DNA of 64,000 nt, from contig SUVP01000010.1 in the NCBI GenBank assembly GCA_015061945.1, forward strand, positions 53,337 through 117,336. Reading direction: 5' to 3'. Origin of the DNA: Opitutales bacterium. Lineage in GTDB: Bacteria > Verrucomicrobiota > Verrucomicrobiia > Opitutales > Intestinicryptomonadaceae. Position 1 is the first letter of the stretch. Every line of letters starts with the position of its first letter. Under the pieces are notes generated by a model that had not been told where the DNA came from, did not search any database, and was given only the letters and a program-made list of their open reading frames with translations. This document shows, piece by piece, positions 25,369 through 35,359 of the stretch. The position numbers and the translations under genes were made by a program.

Positions 25369-26403
25369 ATGGAAAAGAAAATCAAAGTAGGTATCACAGG
25401 TGCATCTGGTTATGCAGGAATTGAACTTGTCAGAATTCTGGCACGTCATCCAAATGTAGAATTGGCGTGTGTAACATCTCGCAAACTTGCGGGAACTGCA
25501 GTTGCAGACAATATGCCAGCACTCCGACATCTGCTTAAGGCTGATTTAAACTTCCTTCCGTCAGATCCGGCAGAGCAAGCAAAAATGGATGTCGACGTAT
25601 GGTTTTTAGCTCTCCCACACGGAGCGGCAGCAGAGTACGCAAAGCCATTGGTTGAAGCAGGCAAAACTGTTATCGACCTTTCGGCAGACTTCCGCTTGAA
25701 CTCGCTCGATATTTACAAAGAATACTACAAAGAAGAACACAAAGCACCAGAGCTTTTGAAGCTTGGCAAATACGTCGTAGCCGAGCTTTTCCCAGTGTCG
25801 AAAGACGATAAACTTATCGCATGTGCTGGTTGCTACCCGACAAGTATTCTCGTACCACTCATTCCGTTGATGAGAGAAAATGCAATAGGCAGAGAACACA
25901 TTGTTATTGATAGTTATAGCGGTGTTTCGGGTGCTGGTAAAAAGGCAGATTTAGGTTATATTTTCTGCGAACGCAACGAAAGTGCAAAGGCGTATGGCTT
26001 GCCAAAGCACAGACACCTTTCTGAAATCGAAGAAGAATTGAGCATCGCAGCGGGCGAAAATATCGTTGTTCAATTCAATCCACACCTCGCACCAATGACT
26101 CGTGGAATTTCAACTACAATCACAATTCCAGCGAAGTACGAAGGTATAGAAAAAATTTACGAAATCTGGAATAAATATTACGCTGACAAACCATTTGTAA
26201 AAGTGTTGCCAAGCGGAGCATATCCAGACACATTGTATGTATCGAACACAAACCGTTGCGATATCTCGGCAGTGTACGATTCACGCACGAAAAATGTTGT
26301 CATTTGCAGTGTAATTGACAATCTTGTCAAGGGTGCGAGCGGTCAAGCAGTTCAGATTATGAATTTGATATTCGGCTTTGACGAAACCGCTGGTTTGATG
26401 TAA
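25369..26403 (+). CDS. argC: N-acetyl-gamma-glutamyl-phosphate reductase
   Basis: A 344-residue NADPH-dependent reductase, third step of arginine synthesis. It has the Rossmann start KVGITGASGYAGIELVRILARHP (about 6-28), catalytic C155 in ACAGCYPTS, and the substrate-binding HRHLSEIEEEL and HLAPMTRGIST segments. Length is typical. It is first in argC-argJ-argB-argD-argF. AAGG lies just upstream of the ATG. The 90 bases between the rpsI terminator and the gene hold the operon promoter; I see no clear ArgR box. Confidence 0.96.
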   Translation: MEKKIKVGITGASGYAGIELVRILARHPNVELACVTSRKLAGTAVADNMPALRHLLKADLNFLPSDPAEQAKMDVDVWFLALPHGAAAEYAKPLVEAGKTVIDLSADFRLNSLDIYKEYYKEEHKAPELLKLGKYVVAELFPVSKDDKLIACAGCYPTSILVPLIPLMRENAIGREHIVIDSYSGVSGAGKKADLGYIFCERNESAKAYGLPKHRHLSEIEEELSIAAGENIVVQFNPHLAPMTRGISTTITIPAKYEGIEKIYEIWNKYYADKPFVKVLPSGAYPDTLYVSNTNRCDISAVYDSRTKNVVICSVIDNLVKGASGQAVQIMNLIFGFDETAGLM

Positions 26404-26429
26404 TCTAACAATTATACAATTTTCTAAAA

Positions 26430-27668
26430 ATGGATAAGAATTATAAAATAGAAGTAATTGAAGACGTAGCAGGGTTGGGTCTTGTAAAAGGCTTTAAGGT
26501 TGCTGGAGTTGGTTGTGATATCCGCAACAAAAACGATATGTCGCGTTTGGACACAGCTCTCATTGTGTCAGACGTTTTGGCGACAGCCTCAGGCGTATTT
26601 ACAACAAACGATGTCAAAGCGGCACCAGTTCTTGTTGATATGGCTCACCTCGACGCATCGTCGAAAGTCAAAGCGATTATCGCAAACAGTGGTAACGCCA
26701 ACGCTTGCACAGGCAAACAAGGTATGGCTGATGCTAACGATACTTGCAAATTTGTCGCAGATATTTACGGTGTCAAAAAAGAACAAGTACTCGTTTGCTC
26801 GACAGGCAGAATTGGCGAATTTATGCCAATGGAAAAGCTAAAGAGTGGTATCTTGTCGGCATCTGAAAAACTCGGGAACGACGACCAATCGAGCGAAAAC
26901 GCATCGCGTGCGATTATGACATCTGATACACGCCCCAAGACAGTTCTCGTAAATGTTGAATTTAACGGAAAAAAATTCAGCATCGCAGGTATGGCTAAAG
27001 GTGCCGGAATGATTGAGCCAAATATGGCAACAATGCTCGCATTCTTGGTTAGCGATGTTTCTATCTCGCAAAACTTCCTCAAAGAATCGTTGAGAATGGC
27101 AGCGAACAAGACATTTAATCGCATCACAGTCGATGGCGATATGAGTACAAACGATACAGTCTTGTGCCTTTGCAATGGTGCTGGTGATGTTGAAATTTCA
27201 GAAACAGATGCCGACGCAATCGAGGCATTCCGTGCTGGAATAATCGAAGCGTCGAGAGTTCTCGCAAGAAAGATTGTTGGCGACGGCGAAAAAATCACAA
27301 AGGTTGTAGAAGTAAAAGTAAAAGGAGCAAGAGACGAAGCCCAAGCAGAAAAAATCTGTAGAGCAATCGGCAACTCGTTGCTCGTAAAATCGTCGTGGTT
27401 TGGTTGCGATCCAAATTGGGGACGCTTGACAGACGCTGCAGGATACGCTCGCACAGGTATTGTTCTCGATAAAATCGACTTGTATTACAACGATGTAGAA
27501 GTGTTGAAAGCTGGTCAGCCAGTCGACGCAAATAAACCAAAGTGGTGCGAAATTGTCGCAAACAAGACTTTCACAATCACAATGAATTTGAATCTCGGCA
27601 CAGCCGAAGAATCGATTTTATCGGCAGACCTCACCGACGAATATGTAAACTTTAACAAGGGCGAATAA
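26430..27668 (+). CDS. argJ: bifunctional glutamate N-acetyltransferase / amino-acid acetyltransferase
   Basis: A 412-residue ArgJ. It is made as one chain that self-cleaves before the nucleophile threonine, here T201 in EPNMATMLAF. The acetyl-recycling enzyme moves acetyl from N-acetylornithine to glutamate. Other hallmarks: IIANSGNANACTGKQGMADA, VCSTGRIGEFMP, GDMSTNDTVLC and SSWFGCDPNWGRLTDAAGYA. With ArgJ present, a separate argE is unnecessary; no argA is in the window. It follows argC by 26 bases. Confidence 0.96.
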   Translation: MDKNYKIEVIEDVAGLGLVKGFKVAGVGCDIRNKNDMSRLDTALIVSDVLATASGVFTTNDVKAAPVLVDMAHLDASSKVKAIIANSGNANACTGKQGMADANDTCKFVADIYGVKKEQVLVCSTGRIGEFMPMEKLKSGILSASEKLGNDDQSSENASRAIMTSDTRPKTVLVNVEFNGKKFSIAGMAKGAGMIEPNMATMLAFLVSDVSISQNFLKESLRMAANKTFNRITVDGDMSTNDTVLCLCNGAGDVEISETDADAIEAFRAGIIEASRVLARKIVGDGEKITKVVEVKVKGARDEAQAEKICRAIGNSLLVKSSWFGCDPNWGRLTDAAGYARTGIVLDKIDLYYNDVEVLKAGQPVDANKPKWCEIVANKTFTITMNLNLGTAEESILSADLTDEYVNFNKGE

Positions 27669-27696
27669 ATTTTTCGCCAAAGAATTTTTCAAAGAA

Positions 27697-28596
27697 ATGG
27701 ATAACGCAAACATCGAAGAAATAACAAAAAAAGCGGGGATTCTCGTCGAAGCACTCCCATATATCAAACGCTTCAGAGGGTCTGTATTTGTGGTAAAGTA
27801 CGGCGGTGCGTTTATGGACGACCCCAATCCACAAGTGCGTGCGAGCGTTGCTCACGATATCGCTTTTTTGGCGACAGTTGGTATCAACGTGGTGATTGTT
27901 CACGGCGGTGGTAAGGCAATCAGCCGAGCTATGACTCGTGCTGGGCTCGAGCCAGTTTTCAAAAATGGTATGCGTGTAACCGACGAAAAAACAGTATCAA
28001 TTGTCGAAGATGTCCTCAATAACGAAGTCAACGCAGAGATTGCCGATATGCTCAAGTCGCACGATTGCGAACCTTGCAGAATCAAAGGTAATGATGTTCT
28101 CAAATGCGAAAAACTTTTGTCGAAAGACGAAAATGGCGAAGACGTTGATATCGGTTATGTTGGCAAGGTAAATGAAGTTGATGTAGACCCGATTTTGAAA
28201 GCAATCGAGCAAGGTTTAACACCAGTTATCTCGCCAATCGCAATCGGTGCAGATGCTCACGCTTATAATACGAATGCAGACGTTGCGGCATCGGCAGTTG
28301 CGTCGGCATTGAAAGCTCGCAGACTCGTGTTCCTTTGCGACGTTCCAGGTTTAATGAGAGATCCCAAAGATCATTCAACTCTCATTTCTCACCTCAAATT
28401 GAACGAAGTTGAACCATTGAAAAAAAGCGGAGTTATCGGTGGTGGAATGATGCCAAAAGTCGATAGCGGTGTTGACGCACTCAATAAAGGCGTAAGACGT
28501 GTTCACTTTATCGACGGCTATATGCCTCACAGCTTGCTTTTGGAAATCTTCACCGACAAGGGTATCGGCACAGAAATTGTATCACCTGAACTTTAA
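27697..28596 (+). CDS. argB: acetylglutamate kinase
   Basis: A 299-residue amino-acid kinase, phosphorylating N-acetylglutamate. Motifs: VFVVKYGGAFMDDP (about 30-43, phosphate-binding lysine), VIVHGGGKAISRAM, GLEPVFKNGMRVTDEKT and TPVISPIAIGADAHAYN, with the closing GGMMPKVDSGVDALNKG. The N-terminal helix (NIEEITKKAGILVEALPYIKRF) is the type found in arginine-inhibited hexameric enzymes, so feedback control is plausible but not shown. 28 bases after argJ. Confidence 0.95.
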   Translation: MDNANIEEITKKAGILVEALPYIKRFRGSVFVVKYGGAFMDDPNPQVRASVAHDIAFLATVGINVVIVHGGGKAISRAMTRAGLEPVFKNGMRVTDEKTVSIVEDVLNNEVNAEIADMLKSHDCEPCRIKGNDVLKCEKLLSKDENGEDVDIGYVGKVNEVDVDPILKAIEQGLTPVISPIAIGADAHAYNTNADVAASAVASALKARRLVFLCDVPGLMRDPKDHSTLISHLKLNEVEPLKKSGVIGGGMMPKVDSGVDALNKGVRRVHFIDGYMPHSLLLEIFTDKGIGTEIVSPEL

Positions 28597-28604
28597 TGTA
28601 AACT

Positions 28605-29801
28605 ATGACAACTACTGAAAAAGTATCAAAATTTGCTACTCCAAACTTTGGGGTTCGCGACCTCGTTTTAGTCAGCGGTAAAGGTTGCAAAGTTTATTCA
28701 GAAGACGGCAAAGAATATTTAGATTTTGGAGCTGGTATTGCAGTAAATTGCTTGGGGCATGCTAATCCACGCTGGGTAAAAGCAGTCGCAAAGCAAGCTG
28801 AATTATTGTCGCACTGTTGCAATCTGTATTTGACAAAACCAAATGCTGAACTTTGCGAAAAGCTCGTTGAAAGAATCGGCAATGGCAAAGTTTATGTATG
28901 CAATAGCGGAACAGAAGCTAACGAAACACTTTTGAAAGTCGCACGTTTGTATGGTATCAGCGTAGCTGGCAAAGAAGGTAAAAAATTTAAGGTAATCACC
29001 GCAATAGACGGCTTTCACGGACGCACACTCGGGTGCGTTGCAGCAACTGCACAATACAAAATCCAAAAGGGATTTGCTCCACTTTTGGAGGGTTTTGAGT
29101 ATGCGACATTCAACGATATTAAGTCGTTTGAAAAGGTAATGTCGGACGATGTAGCGGCGGTGATAGTAGAGCCAGTACAAGGCGAGAGCGGGGTAACACC
29201 AGCAAATGTAAAGTTTTTAAAAGCGTTGAAATCGCTTTGCAAAAAACACAAAGCATTGCTTTTCTTCGACGAAGTGCAGTGCGGATTTGGTCGTTGTGGA
29301 GCATTCTTGGCATCGCAAAAGTTGGGCGTAAAACCAGACGGAGTGTCAATGGCAAAAGGTCTTGGGGGAGGTTTCCCAATCGGAGCAGTATGGCTTGCAA
29401 AACCTTATGGCGACTTGCTTACAGCTGGAACACATGGCACAACTTTTGGCGGAAATCCACTTGCATGTGCGGCATCGCTTGCAACTCTTGAAGAACTCGA
29501 AAAGAAGAATCTTTGCGAGAACGCAGAAAAAATGGGTAAGCGTTTGGCAGAAGGTTTGGAAAAAATCGCAAAGAAATATCCAAAGATTGTAAAGCTCACA
29601 CGTGGTCTCGGTTTGATGCGTGCAGTACTTTTTAACGAACCTTTTGTCAATGGTGATGTCTGTAAAAAATTAAGAGATAATGGACTTCTCTTGATTCCCG
29701 CAGGCTCGAACGCATTGCGTTTCTTGCCACCATTGAATATTAAGACGTCTGATGTCGATAAGGCATTGAAAATTTTTGATAAAACACTTGGAGAACTTTA
29801 A
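28605..29801 (+). CDS. argD: acetylornithine aminotransferase
   Basis: A 398-residue class-III PLP aminotransferase. PLP lysine K251 lies in SMAKGLGGGFPIGAVW; the aspartate of LLFFDEVQCGFGRCG binds the pyridine nitrogen; VCNSGTEANETLLKVAR binds phosphate; the GFHGRTLGCVAAT segment is typical. The context fixes the substrate as N-acetylornithine, although some ArgD enzymes also act in lysine synthesis. It starts eight bases after argB. Confidence 0.94.
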   Translation: MTTTEKVSKFATPNFGVRDLVLVSGKGCKVYSEDGKEYLDFGAGIAVNCLGHANPRWVKAVAKQAELLSHCCNLYLTKPNAELCEKLVERIGNGKVYVCNSGTEANETLLKVARLYGISVAGKEGKKFKVITAIDGFHGRTLGCVAATAQYKIQKGFAPLLEGFEYATFNDIKSFEKVMSDDVAAVIVEPVQGESGVTPANVKFLKALKSLCKKHKALLFFDEVQCGFGRCGAFLASQKLGVKPDGVSMAKGLGGGFPIGAVWLAKPYGDLLTAGTHGTTFGGNPLACAASLATLEELEKKNLCENAEKMGKRLAEGLEKIAKKYPKIVKLTRGLGLMRAVLFNEPFVNGDVCKKLRDNGLLLIPAGSNALRFLPPLNIKTSDVDKALKIFDKTLGEL

Positions 29802-29802
29802 T

Positions 29803-30756
29803 ATGGTACGTTCATTTTTAAAAGATACAGACTTTACACCAACGGAAGCTCGCGAAGTTTTCGACTTGGCACATCGTTATAAGAAAATCCGTTCGGCTGG
29901 TAGACTCGACGTTTTGACTGGTCAAAGCTGGGGCTTGATTTTCTTCAAGAAAAGTACACGCACACGCCTTTCGTTTGAAGCAGGCGTATACGAACTTGGC
30001 GGACACCCAATGATGATGAATGCATCCGATTTGCAGTTGTCTCGTGGCGAAACAGTGGAAGACACTGCAAAGATTATGGGACGTTTCTTGCATGGTTTGG
30101 TCATCAGAACATTCGAGCAAGAAATTGTTGAAAAGTTTGCAGAAAATTCGGGGCTTCCAGTTGTCAATGCGTTGACCGATTTGCTTCACCCATGCCAAAG
30201 CTATACAGATATGTTCACAATGAGCGAAATCTTCAGCGAAGGCGAGCCAAATTGGGATTGTCTGAAAGGCAAGAAGTTTGCGTTCTATGGCGATACTGCT
30301 TGCAATATGGCATATTCGCTTGCTCTCGCAGGTGGTATGTTCGGTGTTGAAGTAGTACTTTGCGGACCAAAGGAATTTGCTCCAGACCCAATTTTAGACA
30401 AGCTTTATAAAGATGCAAAGCTCCCAGTAAATTATCGTTTCACATCAGACCCAGAAGACGCAGCACGTGGGGCAAATGTAATCTATACAGACGTATGGGT
30501 TTCGATGGGTAAGGAAGAAGAAAAAGCGGAACGCTTAAAGACACTCGCACCTTATCAAGTCAACGAAAAGTTGTTCAAGCTTGCGGATAAAAATTCAATC
30601 TTTATGCACTGCTTGCCAGCACACTCGGGCGAAGAAGTTTCCGAAGGTGTCTTGCGTGGTAAACGTAGTGTGATTTTCGACCAAGCGGAAAATCGTTTGC
30701 ACGTTCAGAAAGCGATTGTCAGCTATTTGGTTCAAAAAAATAGAGAATTGAAATAA
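29803..30756 (+). CDS. argF: ornithine carbamoyltransferase
   Basis: A 317-residue carbamoyltransferase starting MVRSFLKDTDFTPTE; the start at 29803 lies one base after the argD stop, with GGAG inside argD as ribosome-binding site. The carbamoyl-phosphate motif is FFKKSTRTRLSFE, and HPCQSYTDM and MHCLPAHSGEEVS are the conserved ornithine-binding and closing motifs. Length and motifs are typical. A terminator follows, so argG is a separate unit or a read-through gene. Confidence 0.95.
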   Translation: MVRSFLKDTDFTPTEAREVFDLAHRYKKIRSAGRLDVLTGQSWGLIFFKKSTRTRLSFEAGVYELGGHPMMMNASDLQLSRGETVEDTAKIMGRFLHGLVIRTFEQEIVEKFAENSGLPVVNALTDLLHPCQSYTDMFTMSEIFSEGEPNWDCLKGKKFAFYGDTACNMAYSLALAGGMFGVEVVLCGPKEFAPDPILDKLYKDAKLPVNYRFTSDPEDAARGANVIYTDVWVSMGKEEEKAERLKTLAPYQVNEKLFKLADKNSIFMHCLPAHSGEEVSEGVLRGKRSVIFDQAENRLHVQKAIVSYLVQKNRELK

Positions 30757-30765
30757 TTTGAAAAT

Positions 30766-30793
30766 GGAGAGGTTTAAATCTCTCCTTTTTTTT
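30766..30793 (+). terminator. terminator after argF
   Basis: GGAGAG (30766-30771) pairs with CTCTCC (30780-30785), then eight T. Ends the argCJBDF transcript. Confidence 0.9.
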
Positions 30794-30866
30794 CTTCATA
30801 AAAAGCTTTTAATCGCAAAAAAATGAGTTATAAAGGAAGAAAATTTTAACATAGGAAGAATTAGAA

Positions 30867-32126
30867 ATGAAAGTAGTACTCGCATACTCTGGCGGATTGG
30901 ATACGTCAGTAATCGTAAAGTGGATTAAAGATCGCTTCAATGCTGAAGTGATTACCTTCGCGGCAAATGTCGGACAGGAAGAAGAGCTCTCTGGTCTCGC
31001 CGAAAAGGCAAAGGCGACAGGGGCAACTGCTCACTATACTGTCGATTTGCAAGACGAGTTTGTTGCAGACTTCATCTACCCGATGATTCGTGCAAACGCA
31101 ATCTACGAAGGACAATATTATCTTGGAACATCAATCGCACGTCCGCTTATCGCAAAGGCACACGTTGAAATTGCGAAGAAGGAAGGTGCTGACGCAGTTG
31201 CACACGGTGCAACAGGTAAAGGTAATGACCAATGCCGTTTTGAAATCGGTTATGCAGCACTCGCACCTGACTTGCAAATTATCTCGCCATGGAGAATGGA
31301 CGAATTCCGTGAAAAATTCCCAGGAAGAAGCGAAATGATTGCATACTGCCGTGAGAATGGCATCAATGTGGAAGCATCGGCAAAGAAGCCATACTCGATG
31401 GACAGAAATATGCTCCATATTTCGTACGAAGCTGGTATTCTCGAAGACCCATGGTTCGACCCAACTGTTCCTGAAAATAAAGAAATGTTCAAGACAACAG
31501 TTGCACCTGAAGATGCACCAGATACCCCAGTTTATATCGAGCTTGAATTTGAAAAGGGCGATTGCGTAGCTATCGACGGCAAGAAAATGAAGCCATCGGA
31601 TATTCTCCGTGCACTCAATAAGATTGGTGGCGAAAATGGTATCGGACGTGTCGATATCGTAGAAAATCGCTTTGTCGGTATGAAGAGCCGTGGTGTGTAC
31701 GAAACACCAGGCGGAACAATTCTCACATTTGCTCACCGCAATATTGAAACAATCACAATGGACAGAGAACTTATGCACTTGCGTGATTCTCTCATTCCAA
31801 AATACGCAGAACTTATCTACAATGGTTTCTGGTACGCTCCTGAACGTGAAGCATTGCAAGCTTTCATCGACAAGAGCCAAGATACAGTTAGCGGTGTAGT
31901 ACGTTTGAAACTCTATAAGGGCAACATCACATGCGTAGGTCGCAAGAGCCCATTGAGCTTGTACGACGAAAATATCGCAAGTATGGAAGGTGTAGAAAGT
32001 GAATACAACCAAAACGACGCAACAGGCTTCATCAAGTTGCAGTCGCTCCGTTTGCGTCAACGTGCACGCAAACAAGGTGTAGATTCTAAAATCTTCCAAA
32101 ACAAATCGGAACTCATCAGAGAATAG
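30867..32126 (+). CDS. argG: argininosuccinate synthase
   Basis: A 419-residue ATP-dependent ligase joining citrulline and aspartate. The PP-motif [18 protein letters not shown] starts at residue 2, then [38 protein letters not shown] and SPWRMDEF. Length is typical for the family. AGGAAG lies eight bases before the ATG. It sits 110 bases after argF behind a terminator, and its stop is followed by ugd after 3 bases. No argH is in the window, so the last step is encoded elsewhere. Confidence 0.96.
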   Translation: MKVVLAYSGGLDTSVIVKWIKDRFNAEVITFAANVGQEEELSGLAEKAKATGATAHYTVDLQDEFVADFIYPMIRANAIYEGQYYLGTSIARPLIAKAHVEIAKKEGADAVAHGATGKGNDQCRFEIGYAALAPDLQIISPWRMDEFREKFPGRSEMIAYCRENGINVEASAKKPYSMDRNMLHISYEAGILEDPWFDPTVPENKEMFKTTVAPEDAPDTPVYIELEFEKGDCVAIDGKKMKPSDILRALNKIGGENGIGRVDIVENRFVGMKSRGVYETPGGTILTFAHRNIETITMDRELMHLRDSLIPKYAELIYNGFWYAPEREALQAFIDKSQDTVSGVVRLKLYKGNITCVGRKSPLSLYDENIASMEGVESEYNQNDATGFIKLQSLRLRQRARKQGVDSKIFQNKSELIRE

Positions 32127-32129
32127 CCT

Positions 32130-33494
32130 ATGAGGATATGTTGCATCGGTGCTGGTTATGTCGGTGGCCCGACAATGACTATGATTGCCCACAAATGTTC
32201 GGACATAATAGTCGATGTTGTTGACATAAACGCAGACCGAATTGCATCATGGAATTCAGATAATTTGCCCGTTTTTGAGCCAAATCTCGACGGGCTTGTA
32301 AAAGAGGTTCGTAATAAGAACCTCTTTTTTTCTACTGATGTTGAAACGGCTGTTGAACGTGCTGATATTATTTTTATCTCGGTAAACACACCGACGAAAA
32401 AATATGGATACGGGGCAGGGCGTGCGTCAGATTTAAGCTATGTTGAAGCGTGTGCTCGCACGATTGCAAAAGTGTCGAAGACGGGTAAAATTGTCGTTGA
32501 GAAATCGACAATGCCAGTGCGTACGGCAGATGTTATAAAGACAATTCTCGCATCGACAGGAATGAAATTCCAAGTGTTGTCGAACCCCGAATTTCTCGCA
32601 GAAGGCACAGCAGTGCAAGATTTGGAAAACCCCGACAGAGTGCTGATTGGGGGCGATGAGGAAACTCAAGAAGGGCGAGATGCAATCGATGTTTTAGCGT
32701 CGATTTATGAACGCTGGGTATCGCCCGAAAAAATCATCAAAACAAATTTGTGGTCGAGCGAATTGAGCAAACTCACAGCTAACGCATTTTTGGCACAACG
32801 CATAAGCTCGATAAATTCTATAAGTGCACTTTGTGAAGCCACAGGTGCAGATGTAGACCAAGTTGCAACTGCAGTCGGTAGCGACACTCGCATAGGTTCA
32901 AAATTTTTGAAAAGTTCAATCGGTTATGGCGGTTCGTGCTTTCAAAAAGATTTATTGAATCTGATTTATCTTTGCGAGCATTTTAATTTGCCCGAAGTTG
33001 CAAAATATTGGCGAGGTGTTGTGGAAATTAACGAATATCAAAAAAAGAGATTTTCTGATAAAATAGTAGAATCGCTTTTTAGGAATATATGCGGGAAGCG
33101 AATTGCAATTTTCGGATTTTCATTTAAGGAAAACACAAACGATACACGTGAAACCCCTGCAATAGATATTTGTCGGAACCTTTTGTCAGAAAATGCTGTC
33201 TTGGCATTTTACGATCCACAAGTATCGGCAGAACAAATTTGTGCCGATTTACAAATAGAGAAAACCGATTCACGAGTAGAATTTTGTAAATCGCCATACG
33301 AAGCGTCGGAAAACGCACACGCAATTGTTTTGTTGACACATTGGGATGAATTTACAAAACTTGATTACGAAAAAATAAAAAAGGCTATGATGTCTCCAGC
33401 ATGGATATTTGACGGCAGAAATTGCCTGAATCACCGACTTCTTCTTGAACTTGGTTACCTTGTCCACGCCGTAGGAAAGGGGAATTTGTCGTAG
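32130..33494 (+). CDS. ugd: UDP-glucose 6-dehydrogenase, eukaryote-like class
   Basis: A 454-residue NAD-dependent enzyme oxidising UDP-glucose to UDP-glucuronate. It has the Rossmann start [19 protein letters not shown] and catalytic C270 in [14 protein letters not shown]. Diagnostic long stretches such as [40 protein letters not shown] and the segment from about 224 ([20 protein letters not shown]) are those of the animal and plant UGDH class rather than the shorter E. coli type. Length about 454 fits this class. It begins 3 bases after argG, so it is probably co-transcribed. A strong terminator-like hairpin lies inside codons 58-68. The product feeds polysaccharide or capsule synthesis. 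Confidence 0.92.
   Translation: MRICCIGAGYVGGPTMTMIAHKCSDIIVDVVDINADRIASWNSDNLPVFEPNLDGLVKEVRNKNLFFSTDVETAVERADIIFISVNTPTKKYGYGAGRASDLSYVEACARTIAKVSKTGKIVVEKSTMPVRTADVIKTILASTGMKFQVLSNPEFLAEGTAVQDLENPDRVLIGGDEETQEGRDAIDVLASIYERWVSPEKIIKTNLWSSELSKLTANAFLAQRISSINSISALCEATGADVDQVATAVGSDTRIGSKFLKSSIGYGGSCFQKDLLNLIYLCEHFNLPEVAKYWRGVVEINEYQKKRFSDKIVESLFRNICGKRIAIFGFSFKENTNDTRETPAIDICRNLLSENAVLAFYDPQVSAEQICADLQIEKTDSRVEFCKSPYEASENAHAIVLLTHWDEFTKLDYEKIKKAMMSPAWIFDGRNCLNHRLLLELGYLVHAVGKGNLS
32301..32331 (+). terminator. terminator-like hairpin inside the ugd coding sequence
   Basis: AAAGAGGTTC (32301-32310) pairs perfectly with GAACCTCTTT (32318-32327), 7-base loop, followed by TTTT (T-run 32324-32331). 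It codes for part of [12 protein letters not shown] in ugd. argG, 3 bases before ugd, has no terminator of its own, so this may end the argG transcript unless ribosomes translate ugd. Function is inference. Confidence 0.6.
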
Positions 33495-33516
33495 ACTCAC
33501 AAAAAAAAGACTTCAG

Positions 33517-33558
33517 AGCGCGACTTCTCCCAGAAAGGAATCGCGCTTGATTTTTTTT
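33517..33558 (+). terminator. terminator after ugd
   Basis: AGCGCGA (33517-33523) pairs with TCGCGCT (33541-33547), followed by a T-rich run at 33550-33558. Separates ugd from leuA. Confidence 0.7.
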
Positions 33559-33590
33559 AGAGTGTAGATAATTTAAAAAACAAAACGAAA

Positions 33591-35282
33591 ATGAAAAACA
33601 GCAATATATTAAAATATAAACGTCGCTTCGATGTAAAATTGCCGAATCGACAATGGCCAGATAGGAAAATCGATTCTGCTCCGGTATGGTGCAGTGTCGA
33701 CTTACGCGACGGCAACCAAGCACTTGCCGTACCAATGAATATCGACCAAAAACTTAAGCTGTTCAAGACACTCATCGAGATTGGTTTTAAGGAAATTGAA
33801 GTAGGTTTTCCAGCAGCAAGCGAAACGGAATATAAATTCATCAGAAAAATTATCGATGAAGGTTTGGTGCCTGAAGACGTATCGTTGCAAGTGCTTACAC
33901 AAAGCCGAGAACACTTGATTCGCAAAACTTTTGATGCACTCAAAGGTTGCAAGAATGCAATTGTACACTTGTACAACAGTACATCGGCATTGCAACGCAA
34001 GGTTACTTTCAAAATGTCTCGAGAAGAAATTATCGAGATTGCTCGCAAGGGTGCGACACTCGTAAAGGAACTCGCCGACGAAGCCGAAAAAAATGGTTCG
34101 CACATCAGAATGGAATACTCTCCTGAAAGTTTCAGCGATACAGAGCTTGATTTTGCACTCGAGATTTGCGAAGCCGTAAAAGAAATTTGGAAGCCAACTC
34201 CACAAAATAAGTTGATTATAAATTTGCCCGAAACTGTGCAGTATAATCCACCAAATATTTATGCTGACCAAATCGAATGGGTGTCGACGAATATATCAGA
34301 CCGCGATTGTGTCGAAATAAGTTTGCATACGCATAACGACAGAGGTACGGGCGTTGCGTCGACAGAACTCGGTATTATGGCTGGTGCAGATAGAGTTGAA
34401 GGCACGCTTTTCGGCAATGGCGAACGCACAGGCAATTTGGATATTGTAACAGTTGCGTTGAATATGTTTGCAGAAGGTGTCGACCCACAGTTGAACTTCT
34501 CGAACTTACCAGAAATCCGTGCAATCTACGAAGAATGTACTGGTATGAAAGTTCCACCACGCCAGCCATACGCAGGCGATTTAGTGTTCACTGCATTCAG
34601 CGGTTCGCATCAAGACGCAATCAAAAAAGGTATGGATATGATGCGTAAGGACGGCGTAAAGGAATGGGAAGTTCCATACTTGCTCATCGACCCGACTGAC
34701 ATCGGTTGCTCGTACGAAGCAATTATCCGTATCAACTCGCAGAGTGGCAAAGGCGGTGTAGCATACGTTTTGGAAAATGACTTCGGCTTTGATATTCCGT
34801 CGGCAATGCGTCAACAAGTGGGCGACTATGTCAACGGCAGAGCAGACGCACTCGGCAAAGAATTGCAACCAACTGAAATTTTCGATATTTTCTCGCAAGA
34901 ATTTATCAAGTGTGAAAGCCCGATAAAGTTGGAATCGTACAAGATTGCATCTGACGAAAATAAGCCGGAGGGCGATCCGAATAAAATTCTCATCACCGCA
35001 AAATTGCGTGTCAATGGCGAAGAACGTATGTTCTCGGCATCGGGCAATGGACCAATTAACGCACTCGTGATGGCGTTTGCAAGCAAGGGGATAAAAGACT
35101 TTAAGCTTGTCGATTATCGTTCGCACGCAATCGGCAAAGGCTCGGCGACAAAATCGGCGGCGTACATTTGCCTTGAATCGCTTGAGGACGGTAAAAAAGT
35201 TTGGGGTATCGGTATAGACTCTAACATAGAATCGGCTGGGCTAAAAGGTTTGATTTGTGCGTATAACCGTAGTCGCAAGTGA
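33591..35282 (+). CDS. leuA: 2-isopropylmalate synthase, long (type 2) form
   Basis: A 563-residue enzyme, first committed step of leucine synthesis. The DRE-TIM metallolyase motif is VDLRDGNQALAVPM (about 37-50); the metal-binding HxH is in SLHTHNDRGTGVAS; GTLFGNGERTGNLDIV is conserved. A C-terminal LeuA regulatory domain (about 435-560, KITAKLRVNGEERMFSASGN type) is present, so leucine feedback inhibition is likely. The long N-terminus (YKRRFDVKLPNRQWPDRKID) places it in the actinobacterial/Xanthomonas-type long class. It stands alone between terminators. Confidence 0.95.
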   Translation: MKNSNILKYKRRFDVKLPNRQWPDRKIDSAPVWCSVDLRDGNQALAVPMNIDQKLKLFKTLIEIGFKEIEVGFPAASETEYKFIRKIIDEGLVPEDVSLQVLTQSREHLIRKTFDALKGCKNAIVHLYNSTSALQRKVTFKMSREEIIEIARKGATLVKELADEAEKNGSHIRMEYSPESFSDTELDFALEICEAVKEIWKPTPQNKLIINLPETVQYNPPNIYADQIEWVSTNISDRDCVEISLHTHNDRGTGVASTELGIMAGADRVEGTLFGNGERTGNLDIVTVALNMFAEGVDPQLNFSNLPEIRAIYEECTGMKVPPRQPYAGDLVFTAFSGSHQDAIKKGMDMMRKDGVKEWEVPYLLIDPTDIGCSYEAIIRINSQSGKGGVAYVLENDFGFDIPSAMRQQVGDYVNGRADALGKELQPTEIFDIFSQEFIKCESPIKLESYKIASDENKPEGDPNKILITAKLRVNGEERMFSASGNGPINALVMAFASKGIKDFKLVDYRSHAIGKGSATKSAAYICLESLEDGKKVWGIGIDSNIESAGLKGLICAYNRSRK

Positions 35283-35331
35283 GCTACTTGAGTGTGCACA
35301 CAACAATATTGTCCATTGCGACGAAAGAGAA

Positions 35332-35359
35332 AACCTCCATTGTTTTGGAGGTTTTTTTT
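35332..35359 (+). terminator. terminator after leuA
   Basis: AACCTCC (35332-35338) pairs with GGAGGTT (35347-35353), followed by a T-run to 35359. Confidence 0.9.

Noticed and set aside
31131..32192. A 353-codon open frame on the minus strand opposite argG.
   Set aside because: It is fully antisense to argG, which has complete motifs; its translation is Cys/Phe/His-rich with no domain. Codon bias of argG explains the open frame.
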